This document shows, one piece after another, positions 5,752 to 5,825 of a stretch of 5,825 bases of DNA (position 1 is its first letter; each line of letters begins with the position of its first letter). The stretch is from the NCBI GenBank assembly GCA_018897225.1, contig JAHILC010000071.1:1-5825 (forward strand), read 5' to 3'. Both the position numbers and the translations under genes were made by a program. This DNA is from Actinomycetota bacterium. Lineage in GTDB: Bacteria; Actinomycetota; Humimicrobiia; Humimicrobiales; Humimicrobiaceae. The notes beneath the pieces were generated by a model. It had not been told where the DNA came from. It did no database searches and saw only the letters and a program-made list of their open reading frames with translations.

Positions 5752-5825
5752 TTAAAGTTTACCTCCTCCCTTCTTGAGATCCTTTGCTCTATAACTAGGA
5801 CCATTAATCTTGATGATGGTAGAAT
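5752..5825 (-). CDS. istB: C-terminal end of an IstB-like IS21-family transposition helper ATPase (partial)
   Basis: An open frame enters from the right edge of the window and runs 23 codons to a TAA at 5752-5754. The residues read STIIKINGPSYRAKDL followed by KKGGGKL. IstB proteins usually end with a pattern like 'hhST-I-I-G-SYR-K', with the SYR near the C-terminus, and this tail fits it well. IstB is the AAA+ helper that works with the IstA transposase in IS21-family elements. The ATPase core lies outside the window, so whether the gene is intact cannot be seen. Its stop lies only 18 bases before the annotated start of the nuclease-helicase gene, which is too little room for the element's right end. 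This is why the element is thought to extend into that gene. The assignment rests on the short tail alone. Confidence 0.65.
   Translation of the reverse strand, partial: STIIKINGPSYRAKDLKKGGGKL

Larger units (their letters stand above)
5656..5825 (-). mobile_element. Right end of an IS21-family-like insertion sequence (partial)
   Basis: The IstB-like tail is followed on the minus strand by about 95 bases that look like a transposon end, not ordinary coding DNA. The sequence contains two near-identical 10-mers, AAAATCAAGC at 5668-5677 and AAAGTCAAGC at 5690-5699 (plus-strand reading), spaced 22 bases. IS21-family ends typically carry such multiple short repeats and terminate in TG...CA. A TG that would fit the outer tip begins at 5656 (TGCTTTTATTGG). 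The exact boundary is inferred, since the other end of the element is outside the window and no target-site duplication can be tested. The alternative is that the element ends nearer 5734 and the following ATG is native. Confidence 0.5.

Noticed and set aside
1..5825. CRISPR array, tRNA or rRNA genes
   Set aside because: No regularly spaced repeats and no tRNA-like or rRNA-like segments were seen on either strand.

Overview
The window is AT-rich and looks like an accessory, defence-type segment of a Bacillota chromosome, probably from the clostridial side. This is an inference from strong GGAGG ribosome binding sites, tightly overlapped genes, and IS21-type debris. All supported genes lie on the minus strand, so the biological order runs from high to low coordinates.

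Right edge (5656-5825): the last 23 codons of an IstB-like transposition helper, followed by what looks like the right end of its IS21-family element. The element end appears to run into the start of the next gene.

Module 1 (1848-5733): a 1135-residue protein joins an N-terminal DUF559/Vsr-like PD-(D/E)xK nuclease domain to a RecQ-type superfamily 2 helicase core, plus a long helical C-terminus I do not recognise. It is translationally coupled to a small coiled-coil protein with one membrane segment near its C-terminus. I recognise the pair as no named defence system. A membrane-tethered partner beside a nuclease-helicase suggests a DNA-targeting anti-invader device, but that is inference.

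Spacer (1500-1847): this gap holds a 263-bp element with imperfect terminal inverted repeats and a short, stop-interrupted fragment that may be the start of a transposase gene. It looks like an internally deleted insertion sequence (MITE-like). A plausible sigma-A promoter for module 2 lies just beyond it at 1524-1553.

Module 2 (142-1499): two genes overlap by four bases (GTGA). The first encodes a cysteine-rich N-terminal region fused to an abortive-infection C-terminal (Abi_C-like) domain with an R-x6-H motif. The second encodes a protein with four cysteine pairs, probably zinc-binding, of unknown function. Hand counts on sampled lines give this module clearly higher GC (about 45%) than module 1 (about 20-40%), so the two probably have separate histories.

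Left edge (1-141): AT-rich, with no gene seen. A short palindrome sits at 91-103, and a possible ribosome binding site for a further minus-strand gene lies at 1-6.
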